Source: Micrococcales bacterium (GTDB lineage: Bacteria > Actinomycetota > Actinomycetes > S36-B12 > UBA10799). From it: a DNA stretch of 64,000 nt. The stretch covers positions 26,526 through 90,525 of the forward strand of contig JADJCR010000011.1 of the NCBI GenBank assembly GCA_016703125.1. The letters are read 5' to 3'. This document shows positions 8,337 through 17,785 of this stretch, in pieces (within the stretch, counting starts at the first letter, position 1; every line of letters starts with the position of its first letter). Under the pieces are notes generated by a model, which ran no database searches, was not told the origin of the DNA, and saw only the letters and a program-made list of their open reading frames with translations. A program made the position numbers and the translations under genes.

Positions 8337-9095
8337 TCAGGCGACGCGCCGACGGTAGGTGGCCATGGCCACGCCGTACCCGACTACGAGGATGCCGGCG
8401 CACCACGCCAGGGCGATCCAGATGTCGGTGCCAACCGGTTGTTCGAGGAGCAGGCTGCGGATGGAGTTGACGATCGACGTCACCGGCTGGTTCTCCGCGA
8501 ACGCCCGCACCGGTGCGGGCATGGTGGCCGTGAGAACGAACGCCGAACTCACGAACGGCAAGAAGATGAGAGGGTAGGCGAACGCACCCGCACCGTCGAC
8601 CGACTTCGCGGACAGCCCCGCGATCACCGCGAGCCAGGTCAGCGCGAGTGTGAACAGCGTGAGGATAGCGACCACGGCCAGCCAGGCAAGCACGCTCGCG
8701 CCGGTTCGGAATCCCATGAGCAGGGCCACCACAACCACGACCGACACCGAGAGCAGATTCGCGACCAGCGACGTCAGGACATGGGCCCACAACACCGATG
8801 ATCGAGCTATGGGCATGGTCTGGAGTCTCTCGAACATTCCGCTCTTGACATCCATGAACAGGCGGTAGGACGTGTACGAGATGCCCGACGCGATGGTGAT
8901 CAGCAGAATGCCCGGCAGCAGGTAATCGACGTACGGTCGCGAACCGGTGTCGATGGATCCGCCGAACACGTACACGAAGAGCAGCAGGAACGCGATCGGC
9001 ATCACAGCGGTCGTGATGATCGTGTCGATGCTGCGTGAGATGTGGCGCAGCGAGGGCCGAGCAGCGGCGGTGTCGCTCACGAAGTGTGCGGTCAT
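8337..9095 (-). CDS. ABC-2 type export permease
   Basis: A 252-residue integral membrane protein with about six hydrophobic helices, of the DrrB/ABC2_membrane type. The segment FENQPVTSIVNSIRSLL-like (AENQPVTSIVNSIRSLLL) before the last helix is typical of DrrB permeases. It should pair with the ATPase encoded immediately upstream (frames overlap by one base) to export a drug or lipid. It is the distal gene of the PadR-DUF1048-ATPase-permease operon. It is intact itself, but without a functional ATPase the exporter could not work. Confidence 0.88.
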   Translation of the reverse strand: MTAHFVSDTAAARPSLRHISRSIDTIITTAVMPIAFLLLFVYVFGGSIDTGSRPYVDYLLPGILLITIASGISYTSYRLFMDVKSGMFERLQTMPIARSSVLWAHVLTSLVANLLSVSVVVVVALLMGFRTGASVLAWLAVVAILTLFTLALTWLAVIAGLSAKSVDGAGAFAYPLIFLPFVSSAFVLTATMPAPVRAFAENQPVTSIVNSIRSLLLEQPVGTDIWIALAWCAGILVVGYGVAMATYRRRVA

Positions 9096-9825
9096 CAGGT
9101 GTCCTTCCCCTGGCCGACGATCGCCAGGAGCACGTCCTCCAGCGTCGGCTGCTTGGTCACGTACTCCACGGTCGCGGGAGGAATGAGTCGCTGGAGTTCC
9201 GTGAGGGTGCCGTCGGCGATGATGCGTCCGCCGTGCAGGATCGCGATGTGATCGGCGAGGCGTTCGGCCTCGTCCAGATACTGCGTGGTGAGCAGGATGG
9301 TGGTGCCCTGCCCTGCGAGTTCCTCGATGCTGCGCCAGACCTCCAGTCGTGACTGAGGATCGAGGCCCGTGGTCGGTTCATCGAGGTACAGCACGGGCGG
9401 GTCCCCGATGAGGCTCATTGCGATGTCCAACCGTCGGCGCATCCCGCCGGAGTATGTGGATACCCGGCGGCCCTCCAGGCGAGCGGTCCAGACGTCGGGA
9501 TCCTCCGGGATCCGGCAGGTGCCTCAACCGGGCCATCAGCATGAGGTTCTCGCGCCCGGTGAGGATGTCGTCGACAGCCGTCGATTGTCCGGTGACGCTG
9601 ATGGATTCCCTGACGCCGGCCGGGTCGGATGCGACATCTGCACCGTTCACGGATGCGGAGCCGGCATCAGCCGTGGTGAGGGTGGACAAGATCCTCACAA
9701 GCGTGGTCTTGCCGGCGCCATTGGATCCGAGCAGTGCGAAGATGCTGCCCGGTTCGACCTCGAAGTCCACACCACGTAGGACCTTCACGTCCTTGAAGGA
9801 CTTCGACTCCCGCCACCCGGATCAT
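9095..9825 (-). pseudogene. ABC exporter ATPase (DrrA-like), broken by frameshifts
   Basis: The gene should start at ATG 9825, overlapping the TGA of the DUF1048 gene (ATGA). The first codons read MIRVAG, then a one-base shift near 9805-9815 is needed to reach the ESKSFKDVKVLRG frame. Walker A (GSNGAGKTT) is intact. After ARLRHLP (about 9520) the frame is lost again, and roughly 7-8 residues seem missing compared with DrrA. YSGGMRRRLD (signature) and VLYLDEPTTGLD (Walker B) follow in another frame to the stop at 9095. It is either a pseudogene with a small deletion or carries assembly errors; two independent breaks favour re-checking the reads. Confidence 0.75.
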
Positions 9826-10178
9826 CGGTCGCCCGCAGCCTCGTCGATGGTGCGGATGAGCCGCTGCTGTTCACGCTCGATGTAACCGCCCCTGCGGTAG
9901 TTGCGGATCAGGGCGTCCACGAATTCCACAGGGTCCTCGCCCACGATCTCCCGAATAGGGGTGCCGTCGGCCGCGGCCCGCTCGAACAGGTCGGCGACGT
10001 CCTCGAACAGTGAGTTGGCGCTGTCGCCGTCAAGGGCCCCGAAGTACATCAAATAGCGTTGGATGCCCTCGACCGCTTCGCGGTAGTTGGCCGGCAACGC
10101 CGCGACGCGCGATTTGTACTCCCGCCACCGGCGCTTGTCGCCGACGACGCGGGACCAGAAACTCGTGTTCTCAGGCAT
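9822..10178 (-). CDS. DUF1048 family protein
   Basis: A 118-residue soluble helical protein whose aromatic-basic start (WSRVVGDKRRWREYKSRV) and helical pattern (LPANYREAVEGIQRYLMYFG) match DUF1048. ATG 10178 is set by an AAGGAGG site upstream and overlaps the PadR stop. Genes of this family regularly sit between a PadR regulator and an ABC exporter in Gram-positive bacteria; their role is unknown. The stop overlaps the ATPase start (ATGA), suggesting translational coupling across the operon. Confidence 0.85.
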   Translation of the reverse strand: MPENTSFWSRVVGDKRRWREYKSRVAALPANYREAVEGIQRYLMYFGALDGDSANSLFEDVADLFERAAADGTPIREIVGEDPVEFVDALIRNYRRGGYIEREQQRLIRTIDEAAGDR

Positions 10179-10506
10179 GGGAGCCTCCTTGGCGAAGTGG
10201 TTCCAGACGTTCTGCGAGGAAGTTCCACGTCCTCCAGAACTCCGCGAGGTAGTCACGTCCGGCCGGGTTCACGGTGTAGACCTTGCGCGGCGGGCCTTTG
10301 TCCGAGGGCACCTTCTCCACATCGACCAGGCCACGCTGCTCGATGCGGATGAGCAGCGCGTACACGGTGCCCTCCGCGATGCCGGTGAAGCCCTGCTCGC
10401 GCAGCCACGCGGTGATCTCGTAACCGTAGGCGGAGCGGTCGGACAGAAACGCCAGCACCAGACCCTCAAGGGTGCCCTTGAGCATTTCGGTCAACTGCTT
10501 GCCCAC
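10171..10506 (-). CDS. PadR-family transcriptional regulator
   Basis: A 111-residue winged-helix repressor. The N-terminal KGTLEGLVLAFLSDRSAYGYEI is the PadR helix-turn-helix entry, followed by EGTVYALLIRIEQRGLV (recognition helix) and the wing KGPPRKVYTVNPAGR. The GTG at 10506 has a GGAGGGG site upstream. It is the first gene of the export operon, so autoregulation and ligand-released repression of the exporter are expected from family precedent. A short inverted repeat 31 bases upstream of the start is a plausible operator. Confidence 0.92.
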   Translation of the reverse strand: MGKQLTEMLKGTLEGLVLAFLSDRSAYGYEITAWLREQGFTGIAEGTVYALLIRIEQRGLVDVEKVPSDKGPPRKVYTVNPAGRDYLAEFWRTWNFLAERLEPLRQGGSHA

Positions 10507-10536
10507 AGCGCCCCTCCGGTACCTAGTGACAGCGAC

Positions 10537-10548
10537 TACTACATAGTA
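10537..10548 (-). promoter_or_regulatory. candidate PadR operator
   Basis: TACTACATAGTA: 5-base perfect inverted repeats (TACTA/TAGTA) around a CA spacer, 31 bases upstream of the padR start, in a locally AT-richer stretch that could also supply the -10 element. A symmetric site here suits a dimeric winged-helix autorepressor. This is inference from position and symmetry only. Confidence 0.35.
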
Positions 10549-10575
10549 ACGCTGAATACCGACTGGTCAAGGGTG

Positions 10576-11871
10576 TCAGGTGACGACGCCGCCGACCGGC
10601 ACGTTGAGGTAAGCCTCGCTCGCCACCAAGTCCCGCAGTCGGTCGAAGCCGTCCCACACCTCGGTGTAGCTGGTGGGCAGTGGGGAGATGGCCAGCCGGA
10701 TGCAGTCGGGCACCCGGAAGTCGGGGATCGTCTTCGTCAGGGTCCGCATCGCTGCGGCGATCTGGCGGGCGTGCGGGTGGGCGATGCAGATGTGACCGCC
10801 CCGCAGGGCGGGATCGCGCGGCGTGAGCAGGCTGAAACCGAGCGGTGCGAGCCACGCGTCGAACAGGTCGATCATGAGTGCGGTCCCGGCGGCTGCCTTC
10901 GCGCTGATGGCGCCCATGCCGGCGTGCTCGATCATGCGGTAGCTGGTCTGCACGGCCCGCAACCCGGCAATCGGCGGGGACGCGATCTGGAAGCCGCGGA
11001 TGCCTTCGGCGGGCTCGAAGTACGGTCCCATCTCGAACTGCTGGCGATTCGCGAACCAGCCCCGGATCGGGACCTGCAGTTCGTCCTGAACGCCTGCGTT
11101 CACGTACAGCCAAGCCGGTGAACCGGGGCCTGAGTTGCCGTACTTGTAGGTGCAGCCCACGGCTAGGTCCACGCCCCAGGCGTCGAATCGCAGATCCACA
11201 GAGCCGCCGGCGTGCGAGGCATCCCAGAGCGTCAGCCCGCCGTGGGAGCGTACGAGTCCGGTGATCGCAGGGATGTCCTGCCGCGCCCCGGACCGGTACT
11301 GGATGGCCTGCAGGGTCACCAGCGCGACGTCGTCGTCGAGGTGGTGGGCGAGTGCGTCTGGGGTGATGAGTTCGTGATCGGATTCCACAGGTACCGCCCC
11401 GGGCCCGCCGGACCCGTCGTTGTCCAGCGTGACCAGGAGCAGATCCATGGTCTCGGCGATCCCGGCGAGGATGTAGCGGTCGGTGGGGAAATTGGCGGCG
11501 TCGATGATGACCGTGCGGCGCCCCGGACGCGCTCGGATCGCGGCGACGCACAACTGGTAGAAGTTCGCCGACGTGGTGTCCTGGACCAGGGTCTGGCCCG
11601 GGCCCGCCCCGAGCGTCGCCCGTCCGAGCAGGTCACCGGTCTCCTCCGGCTCGTCGATCCAGTCCGACCAGCCGTCCACGAGTTCGGCCCCCCACTCCTC
11701 GGTGAGCAGGTCCTGGAGGGCCTGGCCGGTCGCCTTCGGCAGCCGGCCCAGGGAGTTGCCGTCCAGGTAACAGACCTCGGGGTCGGTGATGACGAAGGCA
11801 TCGCGGAAACCCGCGAGCGGGTCGGTGGCGTCGAGGGCCGCGGCGGTGGATCGCAGCGTGGGGTCGCTCAT
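10576..11871 (-). CDS. kynU: kynureninase
   Basis: PLP-dependent cleavage of L-kynurenine (or 3-hydroxykynurenine) to anthranilate and alanine. The 431-residue length is normal. CYLDGNSLGRLPKA (residues 33-46) is the classic kynureninase start, VTLQAIQYRSG precedes DASHAGG (Asp216, His219), and Lys242 in GCTYKYGNSGPGSPAW is the Schiff-base lysine. ATG 11871 is the family-consistent start. It lies 40 bases after mmsA on the same strand and may be the last gene of the long amine operon. No tryptophan dioxygenase or kynurenine formamidase is in the window, so the rest of the pathway must be elsewhere. Confidence 0.92.
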   Translation of the reverse strand: MSDPTLRSTAAALDATDPLAGFRDAFVITDPEVCYLDGNSLGRLPKATGQALQDLLTEEWGAELVDGWSDWIDEPEETGDLLGRATLGAGPGQTLVQDTTSANFYQLCVAAIRARPGRRTVIIDAANFPTDRYILAGIAETMDLLLVTLDNDGSGGPGAVPVESDHELITPDALAHHLDDDVALVTLQAIQYRSGARQDIPAITGLVRSHGGLTLWDASHAGGSVDLRFDAWGVDLAVGCTYKYGNSGPGSPAWLYVNAGVQDELQVPIRGWFANRQQFEMGPYFEPAEGIRGFQIASPPIAGLRAVQTSYRMIEHAGMGAISAKAAAGTALMIDLFDAWLAPLGFSLLTPRDPALRGGHICIAHPHARQIAAAMRTLTKTIPDFRVPDCIRLAISPLPTSYTEVWDGFDRLRDLVASEAYLNVPVGGVVT

Positions 11872-11911
11872 GGTCACACGGTAGGGCGCTCGGCGGGTTG
11901 CGGCGCGTGCC

Positions 11912-13405
11912 TCAGGCGTTCGTCGGGAAACCCAGGTTGATCCCGCCGTGGGCCGGATCCGGCCAGCGGCTGGTGACGACCTTGCCGCGGGTGAAGAAGT
12001 GGAACCCCTCGGCCCCGTGGGCATGGGTGTCGCCGAACAGGGAGGCCTTCCAGCCGCCGAACGAGTAGTACGCCATCGGCACCGGGATGGGGACGTTGAT
12101 CCCGATCATGCCCACCTGCACCTCGTTCTGGAACTTCCGCGCCGCGCCACCGTCGCACGTGAAGATCGCGGTGCCGTTGCCGAAGGGGTGGGCGTTGATG
12201 AGGTCCATGCCCTCCTCGAAGGATGTCACCCGCACGACGGAGAGCACGGGGCCGAAGATCTCGTCGGTGTAGATGCTCATATCGGGTGTGACGTGGTCGA
12301 AGAGCGTTGGTCCGAGCCAGAAGCCGTCGGCGGCGCCGTCGGGCTGCACCTCGCGACCGTCCACGACCAGCGTGGCCCCCTCGCCCACGCCCGCCTCGAC
12401 GTATCCGGCGACCTTGTCCCGGTGTGCCCGAGTCACCAGCGGGCCCATGTCGCATCCGCGCCGGCCGTCGCCGGTGCGCAGTCCGGCCATGCGGGTGGAG
12501 ATCGCCGTGATCAGGTCGTCGGCGATCGGCTCGACCGCCACTATGACGGAGATGGCCATACACCGTTCACCGGCCGAACCGAACCCGGCGTTCACGGCCG
12601 AGTCGGCGGTGAGATCCAGGTCGGCGTCGGGGAGCACCAGCATGTGGTTCTTGGCCCCACCGAGCGCCTGCACCCGCTTGCCGTGTGCCGTACCGGTCTC
12701 GTACACGTACTGCGCGATCGGCGTTGAACCGACGAACGAGATGGACGCCACGTCCGGGTGGGTAAGCAGGGCGTCCACGGCCACCTTGTCGCCGTGCACA
12801 ACGTTGAAGACGCCGTCGGGCAGACCGGCCTGCTTCCACAGGTCGGCGATGTACATCGCGGCACTGGGGTCCTTCTCGCTGGGCTTGAGCACCACGGTGT
12901 TGCCCGCGGCGATCGCGATGGGGAAGAACCACATCGGCACCATGGCCGGGAAGTTGAACGGCGAGATGATGCCCACGACGCCCAACGGTTGGCGCAGGCT
13001 GTACACGTCGACCCCGGTGGACACCTGCTCGGAGTGGCCGCCCTTCAGCAGGTGGGCGTTGCCGCACGCGAACTCCACGACCTCCTGGCCGCGGCTCACC
13101 TCGCCGAGTGCATCGGACAGCACCTTGCCGTGCTCACCGGTGATGATGGCAGCCAACTCCTGCTTGTTCGCGTTGAGGAGTTCCCGGAAGCCGAAGAGCA
13201 CCTCCATGCGCTTGGCCAGGGTCGACCGACCCCAGGTCTCAAAGGCGGTCCTGGCTACGGCCACGGCGGTGTCCACGTCCGAAGTCGAGGCGAAGTCCAC
13301 GGTCTTGGTGATCTGGCCGGTGGCGGGGTCGTACACGTCACCGTGGCGCTGTGCGGTGCCGTCCCAGAGGCGACCGTCGATCCAGTGCGTGACTCGTTCG
13401 GTCAT
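11912..13405 (-). CDS. mmsA: CoA-acylating methylmalonate-semialdehyde dehydrogenase
   Basis: A 497-residue aldehyde dehydrogenase. The MmsA hallmarks are present: THWIDGR start, SPFNFPAMVPMWFFP, LGGAKNHMLVLPDAD, and the catalytic cysteine in GSAGERCMAIS. It lacks the general-base glutamate environment of hydrolytic ALDHs, as expected for CoA-acylating enzymes. It converts methylmalonate or malonate semialdehyde to propionyl- or acetyl-CoA. In this cluster it could take malonate semialdehyde from beta-alanine, an end product of spermidine or diaminopropane breakdown (inference). ATG 13405 has an AGGAGA site. Confidence 0.93.
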   Translation of the reverse strand: MTERVTHWIDGRLWDGTAQRHGDVYDPATGQITKTVDFASTSDVDTAVAVARTAFETWGRSTLAKRMEVLFGFRELLNANKQELAAIITGEHGKVLSDALGEVSRGQEVVEFACGNAHLLKGGHSEQVSTGVDVYSLRQPLGVVGIISPFNFPAMVPMWFFPIAIAAGNTVVLKPSEKDPSAAMYIADLWKQAGLPDGVFNVVHGDKVAVDALLTHPDVASISFVGSTPIAQYVYETGTAHGKRVQALGGAKNHMLVLPDADLDLTADSAVNAGFGSAGERCMAISVIVAVEPIADDLITAISTRMAGLRTGDGRRGCDMGPLVTRAHRDKVAGYVEAGVGEGATLVVDGREVQPDGAADGFWLGPTLFDHVTPDMSIYTDEIFGPVLSVVRVTSFEEGMDLINAHPFGNGTAIFTCDGGAARKFQNEVQVGMIGINVPIPVPMAYYSFGGWKASLFGDTHAHGAEGFHFFTRGKVVTSRWPDPAHGGINLGFPTNA

Positions 13406-13446
13406 GGTTATCTCTCCTGTGTCGTCCGGCCGGGTCGGCCGGTGGG

Positions 13447-14862
13447 TCAACTGTCGAAACCCAGTCCGAGGCGGTCCAGCGTCCGCAGCCATAGATCGCG
13501 GCGTCCGCTCTGGTCGTCGGCCTTGGCCAGCGAGCGACGGGTCATGTCGATGACCAATTGTCTCGCAGGCTCCGGCGGGAACGGAAGCGGCTTGCCGCGT
13601 ACCATCGCCAGGCGGGTGCGATCCGTCTGCTCCCGGAACAGCCTGTCGAGCAGAGTGTCCGCACCGAACCGCGACGCCCCGACCCCGAGGCCGGTGAAGC
13701 CGATGACGTAGCCCACCCGTCCCGAGTACGCCGAGCCCCAGAACGCGCTGAACCGCGAGCAGGTGTCGATCGCGCCGGCCCACGCGAACTCGATGGGCAC
13801 GTCGAGGACCTGCGGGAACGTGTCGTGCAGGTGTTGCACCAGGCGGGCCGTGAGGTCGTCGTCGCGCTCCAGGCGGGACCCCGGGCGCTCGCCGGCGGCG
13901 TACACGGCGTCGTAGCCGCCGAAGAGGATCCGGTCGTCGTCGGTCAGCCGGTAGTAGTGGAACTGGTTGCCCGAGTCGCCGATGCCCTGGCGGTGGTTCC
14001 AGCCGAGGGAATCCCGCACGTCGGCGGGCAGCGGGGCAGTGGCGATCACGTGGTCGAAGACCGGTACCACGAACAGGTCAAGACGCTTGAGCAGCGGGGC
14101 GTGGGCGGCGGTGGTCAGCGCCACTTTCAGCGTCTCCACCCGGCCCCCGAAGGTGCGCACCGCCATCCCCGCGCCTGAGGGTTGCAGCGCCTCCACGCCG
14201 CTGTTCTCGTGGATGCGCACCCCGAGGTCCTCCGCAGCGCGGGCCAGCCCCCACGCCAGCCGGGCGGGATCCACGATGCCCACGTCCGGGTCCTGGATCG
14301 CCGCCAGGTACGTGGGGGAGTGGACCTCCTCGCGGATGCGATCGGTGTCCCACAACTCGACATCCACGCCATGGTCTTGCACCTTGCGCACGTGGTCGCG
14401 GGCGTGCTCGACCTGGTACCGCTCGGTGACCACTTGCAGGTCGCCGGTGCGGTGGTATCCGCAGTCGATGCCGAAGTCGGCGATGGTCTGCTCGATCCCG
14501 GCGAGATTGGCCAGGCCCATGGCGTGCAGGGTCGTGAACTCCTGCGGCCAGCGCTCGATGCCGTTGAGGTGCCCGTGGGTGATCGACGCCGACACAAAAC
14601 CGCCGTTGCGGCCCGAGGCCGCGTTGGCGATGCGTCCACCCTCCAGCAGCACCACGTCGAGGTCGGGGCGGCGCTGCTTGGCGCGCACCGCCGTCCACAG
14701 TCCCGACAGGCCGGCGCCGACCACCACCAGGTCGGCCGTGGTGGCGCCCTCCAACGGCGCGCGCAGCGCCGGCCGCTGCGCCGAGGCCAGCCACAAAGGC
14801 TCGTGACGGGCGTCCTTCAGTGCGCGACGTGCCTGCTCGCCCGCTTGCTGGGCGAAAGGCAT
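13447..14862 (-). CDS. FAD-dependent amine oxidoreductase (second PuuB/DAO-like)
   Basis: A 471-residue flavoprotein with the Rossmann motif VVVGAGLSGLWTAVRAK near residue 46 and NAASGRNGGFVSA, the PuuB-type flavin motif. HYYRLTDDDRILFGGYD and YVIGFTGLGVGASRFG are the distal FAD-covering elements. It overlaps the potC stop by one base (TGATG), so it is co-translated with the polyamine importer; that linkage makes an imported polyamine or its derivative the best substrate guess. It is distinct from the plus-strand paralogue at 5000. Confidence 0.87.
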   Translation of the reverse strand: MPFAQQAGEQARRALKDARHEPLWLASAQRPALRAPLEGATTADLVVVGAGLSGLWTAVRAKQRRPDLDVVLLEGGRIANAASGRNGGFVSASITHGHLNGIERWPQEFTTLHAMGLANLAGIEQTIADFGIDCGYHRTGDLQVVTERYQVEHARDHVRKVQDHGVDVELWDTDRIREEVHSPTYLAAIQDPDVGIVDPARLAWGLARAAEDLGVRIHENSGVEALQPSGAGMAVRTFGGRVETLKVALTTAAHAPLLKRLDLFVVPVFDHVIATAPLPADVRDSLGWNHRQGIGDSGNQFHYYRLTDDDRILFGGYDAVYAAGERPGSRLERDDDLTARLVQHLHDTFPQVLDVPIEFAWAGAIDTCSRFSAFWGSAYSGRVGYVIGFTGLGVGASRFGADTLLDRLFREQTDRTRLAMVRGKPLPFPPEPARQLVIDMTRRSLAKADDQSGRRDLWLRTLDRLGLGFDS

Positions 14863-15689
14863 CAGGTCTCCTTGCGGCGGATCGTCCGGATCTGGGTCAC
14901 CAGCACGAGTGCCAAGGCGATGAAGAACATCGCGGAGGCGATCACATTGGCTTGCGCCGGGATGCCGCGGGTGGCCGACACGTACACGAACTTCGGGAAC
15001 GTCGTGAACTGCCCCGAGTTGAAGTTCGTGATGATGAAGTCGTCGAACGACAGCGAGAACGCGAGCAGCGCCGCCGCGGCGATACCAGGGGCCACCAATG
15101 GCAGAGTGATTCGCCGGAACGCCTCCCGCTCACTGGCGTACAGGTCCATGGCGGCCTGCTCCAGCCGGGGGTCGAGGCTGGCGAGGCGGGCCTTGACGGT
15201 GACCACCACGAAGCTGATGCAGAACATCACGTGGGCGATGAAGACCGTCCAGAAGCCCAGGGGCACGAAGATGTTCAGGAACAGTGCCAGCAGCGACGAA
15301 CCAAGGACGACCTCGGGGGTCGCCATCGGCAGGAAGATGGTGAGGTTGGTCGTGCCGCGTCCGCGGAACTGGTAGCGCACCAGGGCGAACGCGATGAGCG
15401 TGCCGAGCAGCGTCGAGACGATGGTCACGCCCAGTGCCAGCACGATCGAATTGACGACCGACTCGCAGACCTGCGGCGCACCGCAGGGGTTCTTCCAGTT
15501 GTCCAGCGTGAAGCCCTGCCAGACGATGTTCGTCCGGCCGGCATCGTTGAACGAGAACACGAACGTGTATGCCACAGGCAGCAGCAGATACGCGAACGCG
15601 ATGACGGCGTAGACCTTCAGGGCGTTGTTCCCGAACCAGGTGCGCATCCGAACGGAGGCCGGGGCCTTGGGTGCGACGTCGGCGCTCAT
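14862..15689 (-). CDS. potC: spermidine/putrescine-type ABC transporter permease PotC
   Basis: A 275-residue inner-membrane permease with six predicted helices. The EAA-type cytoplasmic loop (EQAAMDLYASEREAFRRITLP) that docks on the ATPase lies near residues 173-195. The FDDFIITNF motif is typical of PotC/PotI permeases. The start overlaps potB (ATGA) and the stop overlaps the oxidase. It forms the translocation channel with PotB. Confidence 0.93.
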   Translation of the reverse strand: MSADVAPKAPASVRMRTWFGNNALKVYAVIAFAYLLLPVAYTFVFSFNDAGRTNIVWQGFTLDNWKNPCGAPQVCESVVNSIVLALGVTIVSTLLGTLIAFALVRYQFRGRGTTNLTIFLPMATPEVVLGSSLLALFLNIFVPLGFWTVFIAHVMFCISFVVVTVKARLASLDPRLEQAAMDLYASEREAFRRITLPLVAPGIAAAALLAFSLSFDDFIITNFNSGQFTTFPKFVYVSATRGIPAQANVIASAMFFIALALVLVTQIRTIRRKET

Positions 15690-16603
15690 ACCAGTTCCTC
15701 CGTTCCCATACGGCGGATATACAGCAGGACCAGCACCAGGATCGTGGCCATCAGGATGAACGACAGCACCGCCGCAGTCGGGTAGTCGTTCACGCTCAGG
15801 AAGGTGTACTCGATCCGGTTACCGATCATCGTGTTCGAGGGCCGTCCCAGCAGCGCCGCGTTGACGTAGTCGCCGGCCGCGGGGATGAATGTCAGCAGCG
15901 TGCCGGCCACGACCCCCGGCAGCGACAGGGGCCAGGTGACCTTGCGGAACCCCGTGAAGGGCTTGGCGTACAAGTCGCCGGAGGCCTCGATGAGCCGCCT
16001 GTCCACCCGCTCCAGACTGGCGTAGATGGGCAGTGTCATGAAGGGCAGGAAGTTGTAGGTCAGACCCATGATGACGGCGAACGCCGACGGGTACACGCCG
16101 GCGGTCTCACCGACGAGTCCCACTGATCGCAGGATCGCCACGACGGGTCCCTCATCGGCGAGGATCTGCCGCCAGGCCACGGTGCGCAGGATGAAAGACA
16201 CGAAGAACGGTGCGATCACCAGGACCAGCAGGATGTTGCGGTAGCGGCCGCCCTTGAACGCGATCGCGTAGGCCAATGGGTAGCCGATCGCCAGTGCGAG
16301 CACAGTCGCGAGGCCCGAGTAGAGGAACGAGCGGAACAGCGGGACGTAGTAGGTGCTGTCGGTGAGGGTGTCGATGTAGTTCGCGAAGTGGAACGTCTGC
16401 TCGAACTCACCGACGTCGCCGCCGGGGACCGGCGTCATGAGGCTCGTGCCGAACAGAGTCACCAGGGGAACGACGAAGAAGATCGTCAGCCACAAGAGGC
16501 CCGGGAGCAGCAGCCAGTACGGCGTGAACCTGCCGCTCTTCTGCGGCCGGTTCTTGTGGGGTTGCTCCTCGATGGTCTCACCGAGGGCGGCGGCGATGGA
16601 CAT
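15686..16603 (-). CDS. potB: spermidine/putrescine-type ABC transporter permease PotB
   Basis: A 305-residue permease. A cytoplasmic N-terminal tail is followed by a first helix (YWLLLPGLLWLTIFFVVPL), and the EAA loop (LIEASGDLYAKPFTGFRKVTWP) lies near residues 205-225. YSGLATVLALAIGYPLAYAI starts the MetI-like transmembrane domain. The stop of the upstream potA gene lies one base away, and the 3' end overlaps potC by 4 bases, so stoichiometric expression is likely. Confidence 0.93.
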   Translation of the reverse strand: MSIAAALGETIEEQPHKNRPQKSGRFTPYWLLLPGLLWLTIFFVVPLVTLFGTSLMTPVPGGDVGEFEQTFHFANYIDTLTDSTYYVPLFRSFLYSGLATVLALAIGYPLAYAIAFKGGRYRNILLVLVIAPFFVSFILRTVAWRQILADEGPVVAILRSVGLVGETAGVYPSAFAVIMGLTYNFLPFMTLPIYASLERVDRRLIEASGDLYAKPFTGFRKVTWPLSLPGVVAGTLLTFIPAAGDYVNAALLGRPSNTMIGNRIEYTFLSVNDYPTAAVLSFILMATILVLVLLYIRRMGTEELV

Positions 16604-17779
16604 TCAGCTCACCACCACCGCGTCGGGGTCGATCTCGACACCGGCATTGATGTCCTCATGCCCGTCGAGGACGAAGCCGTGCATCGGCAACCAGGTGAGT
16701 CGGACCCGTGACGCCACCGGCATCAGGCCATGCACGTCGAGGTTCTGCGCGAAGACGTTGATGGTGTCCCCGCCGCCGGTGCGCACCTCGTATTGGGTGC
16801 TCACGCCCAGGAAGCTCGCGGACTCCACGACGCCGTCCACGAAGTTGCCGTGCGACGGTGCGGGAGCGCTCTGGTCGAGTGGGCCGATGTTGATCTTCTC
16901 GGGTCGCACGCCCACCAGCACGCTGGAGCCGGTCGCGAGGTTCACTCCGTCGGCCACACGGGCCTTGGGCATCTCGAACCGGCCGTCGGAGTCCTCGAGG
17001 ATGACAGTGTCACCTTCGGTGGCCGCGACCTTGGCCGGGAAGAGGTTGGACTGTCCCAGGAAGTTGGCGACGAAGGCCGTTCGTGGCGACTCGTAGAGTT
17101 CGGTGGGCGGCCCCATCTGCTCGATGATCCCGTTGTTCATCACCGCGACCGTGTCGGCCATGGTCATGGCCTCCTCCTGGTCGTGGGTGACGTGGATGAA
17201 GGTCAGGCCGACCTCGGTCTGGATGCGCTTGAGTTCCAGCTGCATCTGGCGGCGCAGCTTGAGATCCAGGGCACCGAGCGGCTCATCGAGCAGGAGCACC
17301 GCGGGACGGTTCACGATGGCCCGGGCCAGCGCCACGCGCTGTTGCTGGCCGCCGGACAGTTGCAGCGGCTTGCGCTCGGCGACCTGTTCGAGCTGGATCA
17401 GCTTGAGCGCCTCGGCCACCTGCGCGTCCGCGTCCTTGATGCCGCGACGCTTCAGTCCGAAGGCCACGTTCTCGGCGATGTTCATGTGGGGGAAGAGGGC
17501 GTAGTTCTGGAAGACCGTGTTCACCGGCCGCCGGTAGGGCTTCTCGTAGGTGATGTCGGCGTCGCCGATGCGGATGCGGCCCCCGGTGGGAGCCTCCAGC
17601 CCGGCGACCATGCGCAAGGTGGTGGTCTTGCCACACCCGGACGGGCCGAGGAGGGCGAAGAACGAGCCCTGCGGCACGTGCAGGCTCAGGTCGTCGACGG
17701 CGGTGAACTCACCGAACGACTTGGTCAGGTTCTCGAGGTACAGGTCGCCCTCGGCCTTGGTGATGTCGGTTTTGCTCAT
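16604..17779 (-). CDS. potA: spermidine/putrescine-type ABC transporter ATPase PotA
   Basis: A 391-residue cytoplasmic ATPase. Walker A (GPSGCGKTT), Q-loop (VFQNYALFPHM), signature (LSGGQQQRVALARA) and Walker B (LLLDEPLGALD) are all present, followed by a TOBE_2 domain from about residue 290 (VLVGVRPEKINIGP). It powers the PotBC importer. The start lies 6 bases after the potD stop. All catalytic residues are conserved. Confidence 0.95.
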   Translation of the reverse strand: MSKTDITKAEGDLYLENLTKSFGEFTAVDDLSLHVPQGSFFALLGPSGCGKTTTLRMVAGLEAPTGGRIRIGDADITYEKPYRRPVNTVFQNYALFPHMNIAENVAFGLKRRGIKDADAQVAEALKLIQLEQVAERKPLQLSGGQQQRVALARAIVNRPAVLLLDEPLGALDLKLRRQMQLELKRIQTEVGLTFIHVTHDQEEAMTMADTVAVMNNGIIEQMGPPTELYESPRTAFVANFLGQSNLFPAKVAATEGDTVILEDSDGRFEMPKARVADGVNLATGSSVLVGVRPEKINIGPLDQSAPAPSHGNFVDGVVESASFLGVSTQYEVRTGGGDTINVFAQNLDVHGLMPVASRVRLTWLPMHGFVLDGHEDINAGVEIDPDAVVVS

Positions 17780-17785
17780 GACTTC

